A stretch of DNA of 64,000 nt from Bartonella vinsonii subsp. berkhoffii ATCC 51672 (GCF_902825225.1 NZ_CADEAK010000007.1:45690-109689); one strand, 5' to 3'. Shown: positions 1-10,813, numbered from the stretch's first letter. The notes: a model not told the origin generated them from the letters alone. Translations and numbers: made by a program.

Positions 1-632
1 TAATCAAATGATATTTTTCGTACTTACTTTTTTGAGAAATAAAAAAATAATTAAATCAGTATGTTAAATGGTTTTGAGTTTTTCTATTGTTGTTTTTCTG
101 GAATATATGCTTGGTGTTTTACTTGTTCAAAGGTCCTCTATGAAGGAGAATAATCATCTAAGATTTTCGGAAAAACCAAAAGCGATTATAAACCACAAGC
201 GACTATAGAGCAATTATTCTGAAATAAAACAATAAACATATCATTAATAAGCTAAAAAATGATACGAATCATATAAGATTGTTTTTGCAATTAGATATAG
301 TTTTCTTATCGTTTAATAAAATGTTTGCCATCAAAATGAAAAAAATATTGCAACAAATCCAAAGTAAAACGGAATTTAATAATCATTTTTTCATATACTT
401 ATTTAAGCTTTACTCTTTGTAGTAGTGGTTTAAGAAGGATATTACTCTTCAAAAGAGATAAATTTTGTATTCTGAGAGATTTTGATTGAATGAGCAGTTT
501 TGTTGTAAAAGAGGACAAATTGAGTTGAATAGAGTAGGGGATTTCTTTAGATTATATTTGATTATATGCATCGGTTTCATTGGATTTGCACATAATAAAT
601 TTTTTTCAAAAAGAGGGATAAGCAGTTAGATA
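1..632. other. AT-rich intergenic region upstream of hom
   Basis: No credible gene is visible on either strand. The stretch is very AT-rich and stop-dense. The only local structure noted is an imperfect 11-bp direct repeat, AAGCGAYTATA, at 180-190 and 197-207. The promoter of hom must lie in its 3' part, but no clear -35/-10 pair stands out. Confidence 0.5.
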
Positions 633-1943
633 ATGGCAGAAGCTTTAAGAGTTGGCATTGCGGGCCTTGGTACGGTTGGTACTTCAGTTATAAGAATTCT
701 GCGTGAAAAAGCGAGTAGTTTAGCTTACCAATGTGGACGATCAATCGAAATTGTTGCTGTTAGTGCACGTGATAGAAACCGTAAGCGTGGAATTGATCTG
801 AGTGATATAAAATGGTTCGATTCACCAGAGGAGTTGGCTTCTTCTGATGAGATTGATGTTTTTGTGGAATTAATTGGAGGTGAATTAGATGTTGTACATC
901 AAGCTGTTAAGAAGGCGCTTGAGGTGGGGCATCATGTTGTTACTGCCAATAAAGCACTTCTTGCACGACACGGGGTAGCACTTGCTGTGAGTGCAGAAAA
1001 AAAAGGCGTTTTTTTTCATTTTGAAGCTGCTGTTGCTGGGGGAATTCCTGTCATCAAAGCGATGAGAGAATCACTTTGCGGTAGCCGTATATCGCGAATT
1101 TATGGTATTCTCAATGGAACCTGCAACTATATATTAACACGTATGTTTAATGAGGGCCTTTCATTTAAAGATTGTTTGACGGATGCACAGAGACTTGGTT
1201 ATGCTGAAGCTGATCCAACTTTTGATATTGGGGGAAATGATACCGCTCATAAATTGGCTTTATTGACAAGTTTAGCATTCGGAACAGCCATTTCGTTAGA
1301 TGATGTTTATGTTGAAGGAATTAGTAATATTTCGCAGATTGATATCCGTGCAGCTGATGAATTGGGTTATCGGATTAAGCTTTTAGGGGTCGCATTAGAA
1401 ACCGATTCCGGAATTGAGCAACGTGTTCATCCAACAATGGTACCAACATCATCGATGATTGCACAGATTCATGGTGTGACAAATGCCCTTTCTATTCAAA
1501 GTGATTTATTAGGTGAATTGCTCTTTTCTGGTCCTGGTGCTGGAGGAGCGGCAACAGCATCAGCGGTTATTGGTGATTTGGCTGATATAGCGAAAGCACA
1601 TACTGGTTTTCAGTATGCACCTGTTTTAAGAAATCCAGCATTGGGGCTTGCTCCTCATAAAAAAGCACGTATTTCGCATCATACTGGTGGGTATTTTATT
1701 CGTTTGAATGTTCATGATCGTGCTGGTGTTTTTGCTGCAGTAGCACAGCATATGGCTGATAACCACATTTCATTAGAGTCGATTGTTCAAAAAACTTTTG
1801 TAGAAAGCCAGATTGTAAAAACAATTATTTTAATAACGCATGAAACAACGGAGGTGAATGTACGAAAAGCGCTTGCAGCAATTGAAAAAGATGGTCATCT
1901 TGTTGCAAAATCTCAATTCATTCGTATTGAACCTATGGCATAG
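633..1943 (+). CDS. hom: homoserine dehydrogenase
   Basis: This NAD(P)-dependent enzyme reduces aspartate semialdehyde to homoserine, the branch step toward threonine and methionine. The 436-residue protein opens with a Rossmann glycine motif (GIAGLGTVGTSV, about residues 8-19). It continues with the family core (NGTCNYILTRM, then GYAEADPTFDIGG-type residues) and ends in a C-terminal ACT domain (from about residue 350, FIRLNVHDRAGVFAAVAQHM), the usual site of threonine feedback. Length is normal for the monofunctional ACT-containing form; there is no fused aspartokinase. The ATG follows a GAGGGATAAG-like purine stretch. It stands alone, with glpX about 150 bp downstream on the same strand. 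Confidence 0.96.
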   Translation: MAEALRVGIAGLGTVGTSVIRILREKASSLAYQCGRSIEIVAVSARDRNRKRGIDLSDIKWFDSPEELASSDEIDVFVELIGGELDVVHQAVKKALEVGHHVVTANKALLARHGVALAVSAEKKGVFFHFEAAVAGGIPVIKAMRESLCGSRISRIYGILNGTCNYILTRMFNEGLSFKDCLTDAQRLGYAEADPTFDIGGNDTAHKLALLTSLAFGTAISLDDVYVEGISNISQIDIRAADELGYRIKLLGVALETDSGIEQRVHPTMVPTSSMIAQIHGVTNALSIQSDLLGELLFSGPGAGGAATASAVIGDLADIAKAHTGFQYAPVLRNPALGLAPHKKARISHHTGGYFIRLNVHDRAGVFAAVAQHMADNHISLESIVQKTFVESQIVKTIILITHETTEVNVRKALAAIEKDGHLVAKSQFIRIEPMA

Positions 1944-2090
1944 AATTGAGAGGTTGTTTAATGATAAAGAAAAAATGTGAGTGTTTTTTTCTTTTGTGGA
2001 GAGTTTTTATCTTTACCAAAAGCTTTCTTCTTAATGTTTAACAATAAATGCTAATGCTTTTTTTAATACTCATTCGGTAGGATTTTTTAT

Positions 2091-3077
2091 ATGCCCGCAT
2101 CTCAGAAAAATTTAAATGGACTTGATCGTATTCTAACACTTGAATTGGTACGTGTCACTGAGCGTGCTGCTGTTGCAGCTGCACGTTGGTGTGGACGGGG
2201 TGATGAAAAGGCTGCTGATCAGGCTGCTGTGGATGCAATGCGTCAGGAGCTTAATCGGTTGCCTATTGATGGTACAGTGGTGATTGGTGAAGGGGAACGC
2301 GATGAAGCTCCTATGCTTTATATTGGAGAGAAAGTAGGACTTCAAGAGGGGACAGCGATTGATATTGCACTTGATCCACTTGAGGGAACGACAATTTGTG
2401 CTAAAAATCTTGCTAATTCTTTAGCTGTGGTTGCAATTGCTGAAAGAGGTAATTTACTTTACGCTCCTGACGTCTATATGAAAAAAATTGCTGTTGGTCC
2501 TGGTTATCCCAAGGGAATTGTTGATATAGATGCTTTGCCTGCTGATAATATTCATGCCCTTTCAAAAGCTAAAGGGGTAGCTGTAAATCAGGTAACTGTT
2601 TGTATTATGGATCGGCCTCGTCATGAAAAACTGATTGGGGAAGTGCGTGCAACGGGAGCATCAATTCGTTTAATTGGTGATGGAGATGTCGCGGCTGTTA
2701 TTGATACAACAGATCCAGATGAAACGGGTATTGATATCTACATGGGGATTGGTGGAGCACCAGAGGGTGTGTTAGCTGCTGCAGCTTTGCGTTGTATTGG
2801 TGGGCAGATGCAAGGTCGTTTGCTGCTTGATACAGAAGAAAAAATCGCGCGTGCAGCAAAAATGGGAATTGATGACCCCAATAAAGTTTATACAATCGAA
2901 GAAATGGCAAAAGGGGATGTGTTATTTTCTGCAACAGGTGTAACGGATGGCAATATGCTTTCAGGTGTTAAATTTACGCCTCGTTATATTCAAACAGAAA
3001 CACTTGTGATGCGTTCACATACCGGTACAATCCGTCATATTAAAGCGCAGCATAGAGATTATTCAAAATTTGATTAA
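2091..3077 (+). CDS. glpX: class II fructose-1,6-bisphosphatase
   Basis: GlpX-type phosphatase that hydrolyses fructose-1,6-bisphosphate to fructose-6-phosphate in gluconeogenesis; some members also act on sedoheptulose-1,7-bisphosphate. The 328-residue protein has the family's metal and substrate signatures: GEGERDEAPMLYIGE near residue 65 and DPLEGTTICAKNLANS near residue 94. A late IGGAPEGVLAAAALRCIGG segment sits near residue 220. Full length for the family. In many Rhizobiales glpX follows hom, matching the order here. The 147-bp gap before it has no visible terminator, so co-transcription with hom is possible. It converges on ilvE. Confidence 0.95.
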   Translation: MPASQKNLNGLDRILTLELVRVTERAAVAAARWCGRGDEKAADQAAVDAMRQELNRLPIDGTVVIGEGERDEAPMLYIGEKVGLQEGTAIDIALDPLEGTTICAKNLANSLAVVAIAERGNLLYAPDVYMKKIAVGPGYPKGIVDIDALPADNIHALSKAKGVAVNQVTVCIMDRPRHEKLIGEVRATGASIRLIGDGDVAAVIDTTDPDETGIDIYMGIGGAPEGVLAAAALRCIGGQMQGRLLLDTEEKIARAAKMGIDDPNKVYTIEEMAKGDVLFSATGVTDGNMLSGVKFTPRYIQTETLVMRSHTGTIRHIKAQHRDYSKFD

Positions 3078-3142
3078 AATAATGCTTTCTTTTTAGCGGT
3101 ATCTGTTAAGAAAGTGAAAAAGTATCATTTGGGGAGAGATTG

Positions 3143-3182
3143 TGCTTCCATAAAAACGCTAAGAGATGTTTTCATGGAAGCA
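3143..3182. terminator. 15-bp inverted repeat between glpX and ilvE
   Basis: Arms 3143-3157 and 3168-3182 (TGCTTCCATAAAAAC against GTTTTCATGGAAGCA, one mismatch) enclose a 10-nt loop. It sits in the gap between two convergent genes, as a bidirectional terminator would. It lacks a clean T-run on either side, so the terminator role is inferred from position. Confidence 0.5.
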
Positions 3183-3217
3183 TTGATAGAGTGATTTGTA
3201 GAAATATCTTCTTATTG

Positions 3218-4324
3218 TTATGAGAGCTGCACAGTGTGTACCCAGCCATTTTTATCTTCTATATTGCCTTTTTGAAGGTCAACAAGTTGTGTGCGAAGCT
3301 GTCTTGTAATTTCACCAATTGTTTCATTTCCGATAATGACTTCGCCATTTTTGTATTTAAAACGGCCGATTGATGTAATAACGGCTGCTGTACCACAAGC
3401 AAAGACTTCCTTAAGATGACCATTTTGTACATCTTCTTTGAGCGATTCAAAAGAATAAGGACGCTCTTCTATCGTTAGCCCCATTTGTTGGGCCAATTGT
3501 AAAATTGAATGGCGTGTTATTCCCGGAAGAATGGTGCCACTCAGTGCAGGTGTTACAAGTGTATTATTTGCCATAATAAAGCAAACATTCATGCCGCCAA
3601 GTTCTTCAATCCATTTATGTTCAATCATATCAAGGAAAAGCACTTGGCTACAATTATTTTGTACTGCGCTGCTTTGTGCAAGTAAGCCTGCTGCATAGTT
3701 GCCACCACACTTGGCAGCACCTGTGCCTCCTGGACCAGCACGGCTATAATCTGTTTCAATCCATACGCTAACAGATTTTTCTTCTCCTTTGAAATATGAT
3801 TCAACTGGAGAGGCTATGATACAAAAAAGATATTCTTTAGAAGGGCGAACGCCTAAAAAGCTTTCATTGCCAAACATGAATGGACGTATGTAGAGGCTCG
3901 CATTGGGAAGTCCTGAAACCCATTTTTGATCAATTTTTACCAACTGATTAATTGCATCTAAAAAAATCTCCTTCGGTAATTCTGGCATAGCTAAACGCTT
4001 CGCTGATTCTATAAAACGTTGTGCATTGGCTTCAGGGCGGAATAACAAAATACGCCCATCTTTTGCGAGATATGCTTTTAAACCTTCAAAAATTTCTTGC
4101 GCATAATGCAAAACGGTACTTGCTGGGCTAATCTCTAAGGGTTTATATTGAGAAATAACAGCGTTATGCCAACCTTTATCTTCAGTCCATTGGATGGTAC
4201 ACATGTGGTCTGTAAAAAATTGACCAAAACCAGGACTTTTTAGAATTTCTTCACGTTTCTGATCTGGCAGAGGTGATGGATGTTTTTCTATTTTAAACGG
4301 AAGCGATGATGTAAGGGATTTCAT
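3218..4324 (-). CDS. ilvE: branched-chain amino acid aminotransferase
   Basis: PLP-dependent transaminase that interconverts valine, leucine and isoleucine with their 2-oxo acids, using 2-oxoglutarate/glutamate. The 368-residue length and the motifs fit the BCAT group found in many alphaproteobacteria and eukaryotes rather than the ~305-residue E. coli form. Visible signatures are EIFEGLKAY (about residue 88), a GTGAAKCGGNYA segment carrying the presumed Schiff-base lysine, LFLDMIEHKWIEELGGMN, and TPALSGTILPGITR. The ATG lies after an AAAGGTC-like sequence. Monocistronic, converging with glpX. Confidence 0.94.
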   Translation of the reverse strand: MKSLTSSLPFKIEKHPSPLPDQKREEILKSPGFGQFFTDHMCTIQWTEDKGWHNAVISQYKPLEISPASTVLHYAQEIFEGLKAYLAKDGRILLFRPEANAQRFIESAKRLAMPELPKEIFLDAINQLVKIDQKWVSGLPNASLYIRPFMFGNESFLGVRPSKEYLFCIIASPVESYFKGEEKSVSVWIETDYSRAGPGGTGAAKCGGNYAAGLLAQSSAVQNNCSQVLFLDMIEHKWIEELGGMNVCFIMANNTLVTPALSGTILPGITRHSILQLAQQMGLTIEERPYSFESLKEDVQNGHLKEVFACGTAAVITSIGRFKYKNGEVIIGNETIGEITRQLRTQLVDLQKGNIEDKNGWVHTVQLS

Positions 4325-4625
4325 AACTAAGACCTTTTAGGGTATACTTTGTTTCTGTGTAGTTTTTATTATAAGAAAAATAAAATAGTTTTATTACAAC
4401 TTTTTTTTATTTTTAGCAAAACATTCATGTTAATGTTTCAGCATAGAATTAAAAGAAAAGACTCTTAAGAGATATTTTTGTTTTTATGTTTCTTTTTGTC
4501 AATTTTATCAAGTTATCGGGAACCTTTAGGAATATTTATCGTTTTCCAAAAGTAAGTATCTGAATAATTTCATATATGTATATTTTGTAACTTAAAGGTA
4601 GGGGAATTGAGAAAAGGAATTCACT
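4325..4625. other. intergenic region between divergent ilvE and a small membrane protein gene
   Basis: AT-rich and without a gene. It must carry the ilvE promoter (minus strand) and that of the small plus-strand gene. A short inverted repeat, AAACATT at 4419-4425 and AATGTTT at 4432-4438, could be an operator, but this is only a sequence observation. Confidence 0.4.
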
Positions 4626-4919
4626 ATGATTGATAGAAATTACCACACATATGACAAGCGTATAGCTGCTGAAAAAAAAGAGCGCGAACAGCTTAATTCA
4701 ATTGGTAGAGGTATCCTTGCTATTCTTCTTGGAGTTTTTATTATTTGGTTTGTTTTTGGCTTTTTAGGATCTTTTTTTGAAAAAAAACCTGAATATATAT
4801 CACATTATAGTACGACAGAATCAAATCAAACGATAACAAGCCCTAGAAAAGATTTAAATTCGACATCTCCAATACCTTATATCTATAAAAATACAACGTC
4901 CTCTTTCCCCCATGAGTAA
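4626..4919 (+). CDS. small single-pass membrane protein, unknown function
   Basis: A 97-residue protein with no family I recognise. It has a charged N-terminus (about residues 1-24, rich in K, R and E), one hydrophobic segment at about residues 30-52 (GILAILLGVFIIWFVFGFLG), and a polar Ser/Thr-rich tail. This suggests an N-in, C-out bitopic inner-membrane protein. A purine-rich AAAAGGAA lies 6-8 bases before the ATG and supports the start. It stands alone between ilvE and the convergent SPOR gene. Coding status is likely but rests on the RBS and TM architecture only. Confidence 0.65.
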   Translation: MIDRNYHTYDKRIAAEKKEREQLNSIGRGILAILLGVFIIWFVFGFLGSFFEKKPEYISHYSTTESNQTITSPRKDLNSTSPIPYIYKNTTSSFPHE

Positions 4920-5044
4920 TTCCTCAGATAAAAAATTTCATGAGGCAGAGATTAAGATATAAAGTTTTTTCAAATATATAAGCTTAAAAAATTGAGGCGA
5001 TTTTAATTCCTGAAATTAATCAATAAACCAAATCATCAGTATTA

Positions 5045-5089
5045 AAATAAATCATGCAGCCGTTATTAAAGCGGCTGCATGATTTATTT
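5045..5089 (-). terminator. intrinsic terminator of the dgt-argS-SPOR gene block
   Basis: An 18-bp perfect inverted repeat (arms 5045-5062 and 5072-5089, 9-nt loop) with a GC-rich core (GCAGCCG/CGGCTGC). On the minus strand it is followed by T-rich sequence. The distal arm overlaps the stop codon of the SPOR-domain gene. Confidence 0.85.
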
Positions 5090-7562
5090 AGCGTGTGATA
5101 AAACAATTTCCCCCAGAGCTTTTGATGTCTTCACAGAGGCTTACAGCGTCATTCCGATTTTGCGTCTGTATACGAACACGATAATAGGTTCCTTTACCTG
5201 GTATGAGTGCAGATTGAATATTTAAAGGACGAGTGCCAATAAGGAATCCAAATCTAGACTTTATGTTTTTCAAAGAATCTTTGGCTAGCGCATGGGTTGG
5301 TTGGGATGCAAGCTGTACGTAATAACTTTCTGTATTTTGTGTGACTATTCGGTTTGGTGAAGTGGTGCGAGAATCAGCATGCCGTTGTCTTTCTGAATTT
5401 CTTTCTGCATATGAAGGAACAGGTATAACTTTTTCTTCAATCTTAGAGGGAGAAGTGCTTTCAGCTATTATTTTATCAATAGCACTCGTGAAATTATGTT
5501 CTGTTTCTTTATTATTATTTATATCGGAATCCTGAGAAGAAACAGGCGAAAAATCTTGAGATTGATCTGTAGTGGTTTGATCAGTTGTTTCTTCGGGCTC
5601 GTCAGTAGCTTTTCTCTCTGTTTCACGCATTGGTGCCAGTACAACTGTGCCATCTTGGTTTACAATAACAGTTTGCACTTCTCGTGTTGGAATGGTGTGA
5701 TTGATAGCTTCTGTTACTGCATCTTCAACATCAGATTCATGAAGTGAAGAGGATGAAAAACTTGTAGTTTCTTGTTGGTTTAATTCTGTTAAGTCTTCAG
5801 GTTGTTCAGAATTATCAATAAGCGATTGCTGTGTATTTTCTTGTTTTTCATTTTGTTCAGTTGTTTGTTTATAAATATCTAAATTATGTGCAACGTCATT
5901 CTTTGTTTCTGTTGTTTCTTGTTTAAATTTGAAAGGTGTATTGTCAGCGTGGATAATGGGCACATTTCCATTTTTTTGTGATGGCATAAAGAAATGAGAA
6001 TAACTGAAGAAACCCATTGTTACTAAGATGAGAAGAACAATAGTTTTAGTAAGCGTTTTACCAACAATAGAACTTTTTATGGAAGGGGAAGGTGATGCAT
6101 GCGTGGGGATTTCATCTATACCTTTGTATAATGCATTCTCTGTAGAAAAGGAGGAGTTGTATCCTATATTGTTGGTAGGAGCATAGTTGGCATTTTGATC
6201 TTGTGAATTTGTATATGCATCTTCTTTTGGAATATCCATGGTTTGATGAAAGATTTCATTGAAGACTTCACTTTGCTGTTGTTGTCGCGAAAAATTTTCT
6301 GCTGAAACATTTCCTACATTGAATATATCAGCAAATTCTTCTTTTAAATCATCAGTCGGTACATCATATTCTGGGGCTTCATACGGGACTTCAGGAACCA
6401 TAATGGGCCCAGTTTTTTCTACGATTTCCTCTGCAAATTTATAAGTATCAACATTTGGAGGAGGAGTATCCCTGTGCGTATAGTTATGAGCAAAAAAGCT
6501 TTCTCTTTGTTGTGTGCTAAGAGGTTCTGATGAGGGGTGCATATCATTTAAATTATTTTGATACGACACTTCTTTATTATTTTGCTTGGAGTTATTTTCA
6601 GCGCTGTTGATATATTGGTTTTGAGCGTCACGATATTCTGGAGTTGTTCCAGTATAAGCTTCTTGTTTTGCGGATTCCTTTTCATAAAACTGTGGATAAT
6701 CGGCAGTATAATGCTCCTGTGAAAAGCCTTCTAAATAAGACTGTTTGTCCATTTGTGTTGAATTGAAAGATGACGGAAAGCCACTTATTGTTTCATTTTT
6801 TGCAATATCTTTTTTCTCTGGAATAAGGTCAGAAGATGAGGAAAATACGTTCGTATCCATAGAGGAGGAGACATTATTGTAATATTCTGTAGGCCAATCC
6901 TCTTGATCCGCTGAAACTTTATATGGGTGGTTTATGGGAGTGTCGTGAAAGCTTTGATTGTCATCATAATTTTGCTTTATAGGAGTATTTCTTTGTTGCG
7001 AGATTGTTTGTGGAAAAGGGCTAGTTTTTTCAATGGGTTCTGGTGTGATTTCTCTATTATCGTGTTTATCCATTTCATCGAAAAAGAAATTTTCTGATTG
7101 TGCGTTAAAATGACTTTTTTCAAAAAAAGGATTAGCACTGATGGGGGGAGTTTTCTTTTGAGATGATTGATTCTTTGGGATAGGTAATGGAGAAAGTTCA
7201 TCTAAAATTTGCTCTTCATCATGATTCAGAGCTGAAGAGTGTGGCTCTTCAGACGAAAAGTTGTTTTGTTCTGATTTGTTGAAAAAAGGTGTCGGTCCAG
7301 CATTTGATGTTGGTTCATTTGGCAAGTCATTTGTTAAATTATTTTCAAACTCTGCTTCTAGAAAGGACAAATCAAAGTCATCTTCATAGGATGAAGCTTT
7401 AGGAGCGTGAGGTATCGATTGATCAGTCTGTAAAGAAGATTGATCATTTTGATGTCCGCTTTGTTTATTCGGATTAAAAATGCGCGTAAGCCTCTCTAAA
7501 GGATCCTTGTGTTCATGATCTTGTTTTATTTCGTGCGAATTTTTGCGATCGTTATCGCTCAT
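5088..7562 (-). CDS. long SPOR-domain membrane protein
   Basis: Likely an inner-membrane protein that binds denuded septal peptidoglycan. A very long polar, Asn/Gln/Ser/Glu-rich N-terminal region (about the first 490 residues, presumably cytoplasmic) precedes one transmembrane helix (about residues 500-522, TIVLLILVTMGFFSYSHFF). A periplasmic linker follows, then a C-terminal SPOR domain of about 80 residues beginning YYVQLASQPTH. The start is set at the ATG at 7562 (MSDNDRKN), preceded by GAGAAAAG; an upstream in-frame ATG at 7610 lacks an RBS. It is last in the dgt-argS block; this order is common in Rhizobiales, where nagZ and scpAB often follow, but those are absent here. Confidence 0.85.
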   Translation of the reverse strand: MSDNDRKNSHEIKQDHEHKDPLERLTRIFNPNKQSGHQNDQSSLQTDQSIPHAPKASSYEDDFDLSFLEAEFENNLTNDLPNEPTSNAGPTPFFNKSEQNNFSSEEPHSSALNHDEEQILDELSPLPIPKNQSSQKKTPPISANPFFEKSHFNAQSENFFFDEMDKHDNREITPEPIEKTSPFPQTISQQRNTPIKQNYDDNQSFHDTPINHPYKVSADQEDWPTEYYNNVSSSMDTNVFSSSSDLIPEKKDIAKNETISGFPSSFNSTQMDKQSYLEGFSQEHYTADYPQFYEKESAKQEAYTGTTPEYRDAQNQYINSAENNSKQNNKEVSYQNNLNDMHPSSEPLSTQQRESFFAHNYTHRDTPPPNVDTYKFAEEIVEKTGPIMVPEVPYEAPEYDVPTDDLKEEFADIFNVGNVSAENFSRQQQQSEVFNEIFHQTMDIPKEDAYTNSQDQNANYAPTNNIGYNSSFSTENALYKGIDEIPTHASPSPSIKSSIVGKTLTKTIVLLILVTMGFFSYSHFFMPSQKNGNVPIIHADNTPFKFKQETTETKNDVAHNLDIYKQTTEQNEKQENTQQSLIDNSEQPEDLTELNQQETTSFSSSSLHESDVEDAVTEAINHTIPTREVQTVIVNQDGTVVLAPMRETERKATDEPEETTDQTTTDQSQDFSPVSSQDSDINNNKETEHNFTSAIDKIIAESTSPSKIEEKVIPVPSYAERNSERQRHADSRTTSPNRIVTQNTESYYVQLASQPTHALAKDSLKNIKSRFGFLIGTRPLNIQSALIPGKGTYYRVRIQTQNRNDAVSLCEDIKSSGGNCFITR

Positions 7563-7712
7563 AGCTTTTCTCACATGATGATTTGCATCTGCATGCAATA
7601 AATGGTTCATTTAAATTTGTTGTATTTTAAAATTACAAACTTCCCCCTTTTGCGACAAGGATATATGAAAAATATCAACAAACTACCCATTTTATGTATT
7701 TATAGAACTTTT

Positions 7713-9476
7713 TCAACGCATTTCTGTTGGTGCTTCGACTCCTACAATTGTAAGCCCTGATGATAAAATATTCATGATAGCTTGTATCAAGCCCAATCTG
7801 GCAAGTGTGAGGTCTTTATCATCAGGCTGGATGAAACGTAAAGCAAGATTACCGCTCCCTTTATTCCAATGAGCATGAAAGCTGGAAGCAAGGTCATAGA
7901 GATAAAATGCTAATCGATGTGGCTCTTTATGAATTACGGCTTGTTCAATGATACGTGGGTATTCACAAAGTTTGCGTATGAGGGATATTTCATTATCGTC
8001 TATTAATCGGTTGAGGTATGCAATCATTATATCATTTGAAAGATTTTCAATATGCAGGGCTTCTTGTGCTTGACGAAAAACAGAGTGACAACGTGCATTT
8101 GCATATTGTACGTAAAAGATGGGGTTATCTTTTGATTGCTCTGTTACTTTGGCAAAATCGAAATCAAGTGGTGCTTCGCACTTGCGGTATAGCATCATAA
8201 AACGCACTGGATCACGGCCAACTTCCTCTACAACATCCCGTAGAGTCACAAATGATCCTGCTCTTTTCGACATGCGCACAGGTTGTCCGTTGCGAAAGAG
8301 CTTTACAAGTTGACATAAGAAAACACTCAATTTGGCTTTATCACCAGAAATTGCTTTTGCCATGGCTTCTAAACGTTTTACATAACCAGCATGATCAGCA
8401 CCTAGAATATAAATCATTTCATCAAAATGACGATTAAATTTATCGCGAAAATAAGCAACATCCGCCGCAAAATAAGTATAAGAACCGTCAGATTTAACTA
8501 AAACACGGTCTTGATCATCTCCAACATCCGTTGAGCGGAACAAAGTTTGTTCGGTTGCTTCCCAGTCTTCTGTATTTTGCCCTTTTGGCGGTGGGAGCTT
8601 TCCTTTGTAGATATAACCACTTAAAGTGAGATCATTAATTGTATTACGAATAGCGCGCGCATTATCTGCATAAAGCATCCGCTCAGAGAAAAAGACATCA
8701 TGATAAATATTAAGAGCTGCCAAATCTTTTCGAATCATTGTCATCATGGCATGAATTGCACGCTCTTTCACGATAGATAAAACTTCATCTTTATCCATAG
8801 TGAGTAATTGGTCACCAAATTCTTGAACAAGCGCTTGACCCAATGGTATTAGGTATTCCCCTGGATATAGCCCTTCTGGAATTGCATGAATTTTTTGGCA
8901 GAGAGCTTCACGGTAGCGTAACAATACGGAGTGGGCAAGCACTTCGATTTGTTTTCCAGCATCATTAATGTAGTATTCTTTCGTAATATTATATCCGACG
9001 AATTGCAACAAATTACAGAGAACATCTCCAACAACAGCTCCTCGGCAATGTCCTACATGCATTGGTCCTGTTGGATTTGCTGATACATACTCAACATTGA
9101 TACGCTTTCCTTGTCCCATTGGAATACGACCGTAAGAGGTGCCTAATTCAAGAATGGATTTTATAGCATTTTGCCAAAATCGTTTTGTAAGTGTGATGTT
9201 GATAAATCCAGGTCCGGCAACATGAATACAGTCTATAGAGGGCTCATCTTTGAGAAGTTCTATGATCTTCTCTGCAAGCTCACGTGGATTAAGGCCTATA
9301 GACTTTGCAAGTACCATAGCCGCGTTGGTTGATAAATGGCCATGTGAAGAATCACGGGGGGGATCTACAGTAATTTTTGATAAATCTAGATCTTCTCCAT
9401 TCTTCCCTTTTATATCAGATAATTCGAGTATTTTTTTAATTTTTTTCTCGAAGTTTTTAAAGACATTCATATTCAA
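7713..9476 (-). CDS. argS: arginyl-tRNA synthetase
   Basis: Class I synthetase that charges tRNA-Arg. The 587-residue protein has the N-terminal Add-1 domain (about residues 1-110). The HIGH-type signature is in [15 protein letters not shown] (near residue 140), the KMSKS-type loop is [13 protein letters not shown], and a C-terminal DALR anticodon-binding domain covers roughly the last 120 residues. Complete for the family. It lies between dgt (24 bp upstream) and the SPOR gene (about 150 bp downstream), all on the minus strand, so the three are probably one operon. The window also holds an Arg-TCT tRNA near 53.4 kb. Confidence 0.97.
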   Translation of the reverse strand: MNMNVFKNFEKKIKKILELSDIKGKNGEDLDLSKITVDPPRDSSHGHLSTNAAMVLAKSIGLNPRELAEKIIELLKDEPSIDCIHVAGPGFINITLTKRFWQNAIKSILELGTSYGRIPMGQGKRINVEYVSANPTGPMHVGHCRGAVVGDVLCNLLQFVGYNITKEYYINDAGKQIEVLAHSVLLRYREALCQKIHAIPEGLYPGEYLIPLGQALVQEFGDQLLTMDKDEVLSIVKERAIHAMMTMIRKDLAALNIYHDVFFSERMLYADNARAIRNTINDLTLSGYIYKGKLPPPKGQNTEDWEATEQTLFRSTDVGDDQDRVLVKSDGSYTYFAADVAYFRDKFNRHFDEMIYILGADHAGYVKRLEAMAKAISGDKAKLSVFLCQLVKLFRNGQPVRMSKRAGSFVTLRDVVEEVGRDPVRFMMLYRKCEAPLDFDFAKVTEQSKDNPIFYVQYANARCHSVFRQAQEALHIENLSNDIMIAYLNRLIDDNEISLIRKLCEYPRIIEQAVIHKEPHRLAFYLYDLASSFHAHWNKGSGNLALRFIQPDDKDLTLARLGLIQAIMNILSSGLTIVGVEAPTEMR

Positions 9477-9500
9477 TTTCCATTATGTATTCAAAAGCAA

Positions 9501-10703
9501 TTAAACGAAATTATCTGCATGGTCAAATAAACGGTGATATTCACGTAGAGCATAGTGATCAGTCATACCTGACAAAAAATCAGCAATGAGACGTGCTAAC
9601 TCGTGATTTGTTAGGTGCGTTGTTTTGCTGTACCAACTTTCAGGCATGACTTCTGGTTTCTGATGATAACAGTCGAATAATTTTTGTACAATGCATTTTG
9701 CTGCATTACGACGATTGAGAACTTGTTCATGGTAATAAAGATTTTCAAAGAGAAAATCTTTTAGTTCTTTTTCGTAGACTGCCATTGCAGGAGAAAAGCT
9801 CACAATGGTTTGTTTTGCTTGGTGAATATCGTTTATGCTTGTTGGTGCAATGTGTACTAAATTTTTTTGTGATTGCTTAATAACATCCTCAACCATGATT
9901 GTTATCTGTTTGCGTACGAGTTCGTAGCCGCGCCGAGTTTGATCAAGTTGTGGATATTCTTTTTTTATATCTTCTAATAATGCTGCGGTGAGTGAAACTT
10001 GTTCGAATTGATCAATTGCTAAAAATTGTGAACGTAAACCATCATCAATATCATGCGCATTATAAGCGATATCATCAGAAATAGCCGCGCATTGTGCTTC
10101 TAGTCCAGCGAAGCAATCGAGTTCAAGATCTTGCTTTGCATTGTATTGTAGAATATCGATCGGGACCTCTTTTTTGTTCGCATAAGGACCGAAAAGAGGA
10201 CCGTTATGTTTCACAAGTCCTTCGAGTGTTTCCCAAGTAAGGTTAAGCCCATCAAAATTTGCATAGCGTTGTTCTAGCTTCGTGACGATGCGTAATGCTT
10301 GTGCATTATGGTCAAAACCACCATAATGTGCCATTGCTTCATTAAGGGCATCTTCTCCCGCATGGCCGAAAGGTGTGTGCCCAAAGTCATGAACAAGGGC
10401 AATGGCTTCAGCAAGATCTTCATCAAGATAGAGCGCACGGGCTAATGTGCGTGCAATTTGAGAAACTTCTATTGAATGCGTCAGTCGTGTACGATAATGA
10501 TCACTCTCATCAGCAATAAAGACTTGTGTTTTATGTTTGAGGCGTCGAAATGCATTAGAATGAATAATACGGTCTCTATCTCGTTGAAAAGGTGATCGTA
10601 TAGGACTCATCGTTTCATGGAATAATCTACCACGGCTTGTTTGTGGATTGGCACTATAGGGCGCTCGAGCGTGGTAATTAAAATTAATATCGTTTATGTC
10701 CAT
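9501..10703 (-). CDS. dgt: dGTP triphosphohydrolase-like HD-domain protein
   Basis: Predicted deoxynucleoside triphosphate triphosphohydrolase, cleaving dNTP to the nucleoside and tripolyphosphate. The 400 residues match the shorter dgt-like family. The HD metal site is visible as [17 protein letters not shown] (about residues 73-89) followed by [16 protein letters not shown], and a later [15 protein letters not shown] segment carries the distal Asp. It is first in the dgt-argS-SPOR block and is transcribed divergently from the A-type Fe-S carrier gene 110 bp away. Confidence 0.93.
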   Translation of the reverse strand: MDINDINFNYHARAPYSANPQTSRGRLFHETMSPIRSPFQRDRDRIIHSNAFRRLKHKTQVFIADESDHYRTRLTHSIEVSQIARTLARALYLDEDLAEAIALVHDFGHTPFGHAGEDALNEAMAHYGGFDHNAQALRIVTKLEQRYANFDGLNLTWETLEGLVKHNGPLFGPYANKKEVPIDILQYNAKQDLELDCFAGLEAQCAAISDDIAYNAHDIDDGLRSQFLAIDQFEQVSLTAALLEDIKKEYPQLDQTRRGYELVRKQITIMVEDVIKQSQKNLVHIAPTSINDIHQAKQTIVSFSPAMAVYEKELKDFLFENLYYHEQVLNRRNAAKCIVQKLFDCYHQKPEVMPESWYSKTTHLTNHELARLIADFLSGMTDHYALREYHRLFDHADNFV

Positions 10704-10813
10704 TGCAAGCTGTCCATTCTCATCCTAAATTGAGAGAGGCTTATAGTTTATTTAATAAACTTCTCTTTTGCTGGGATACTCTTTCTTGATAGTTTAATGC
10801 AAGGATATATAAA

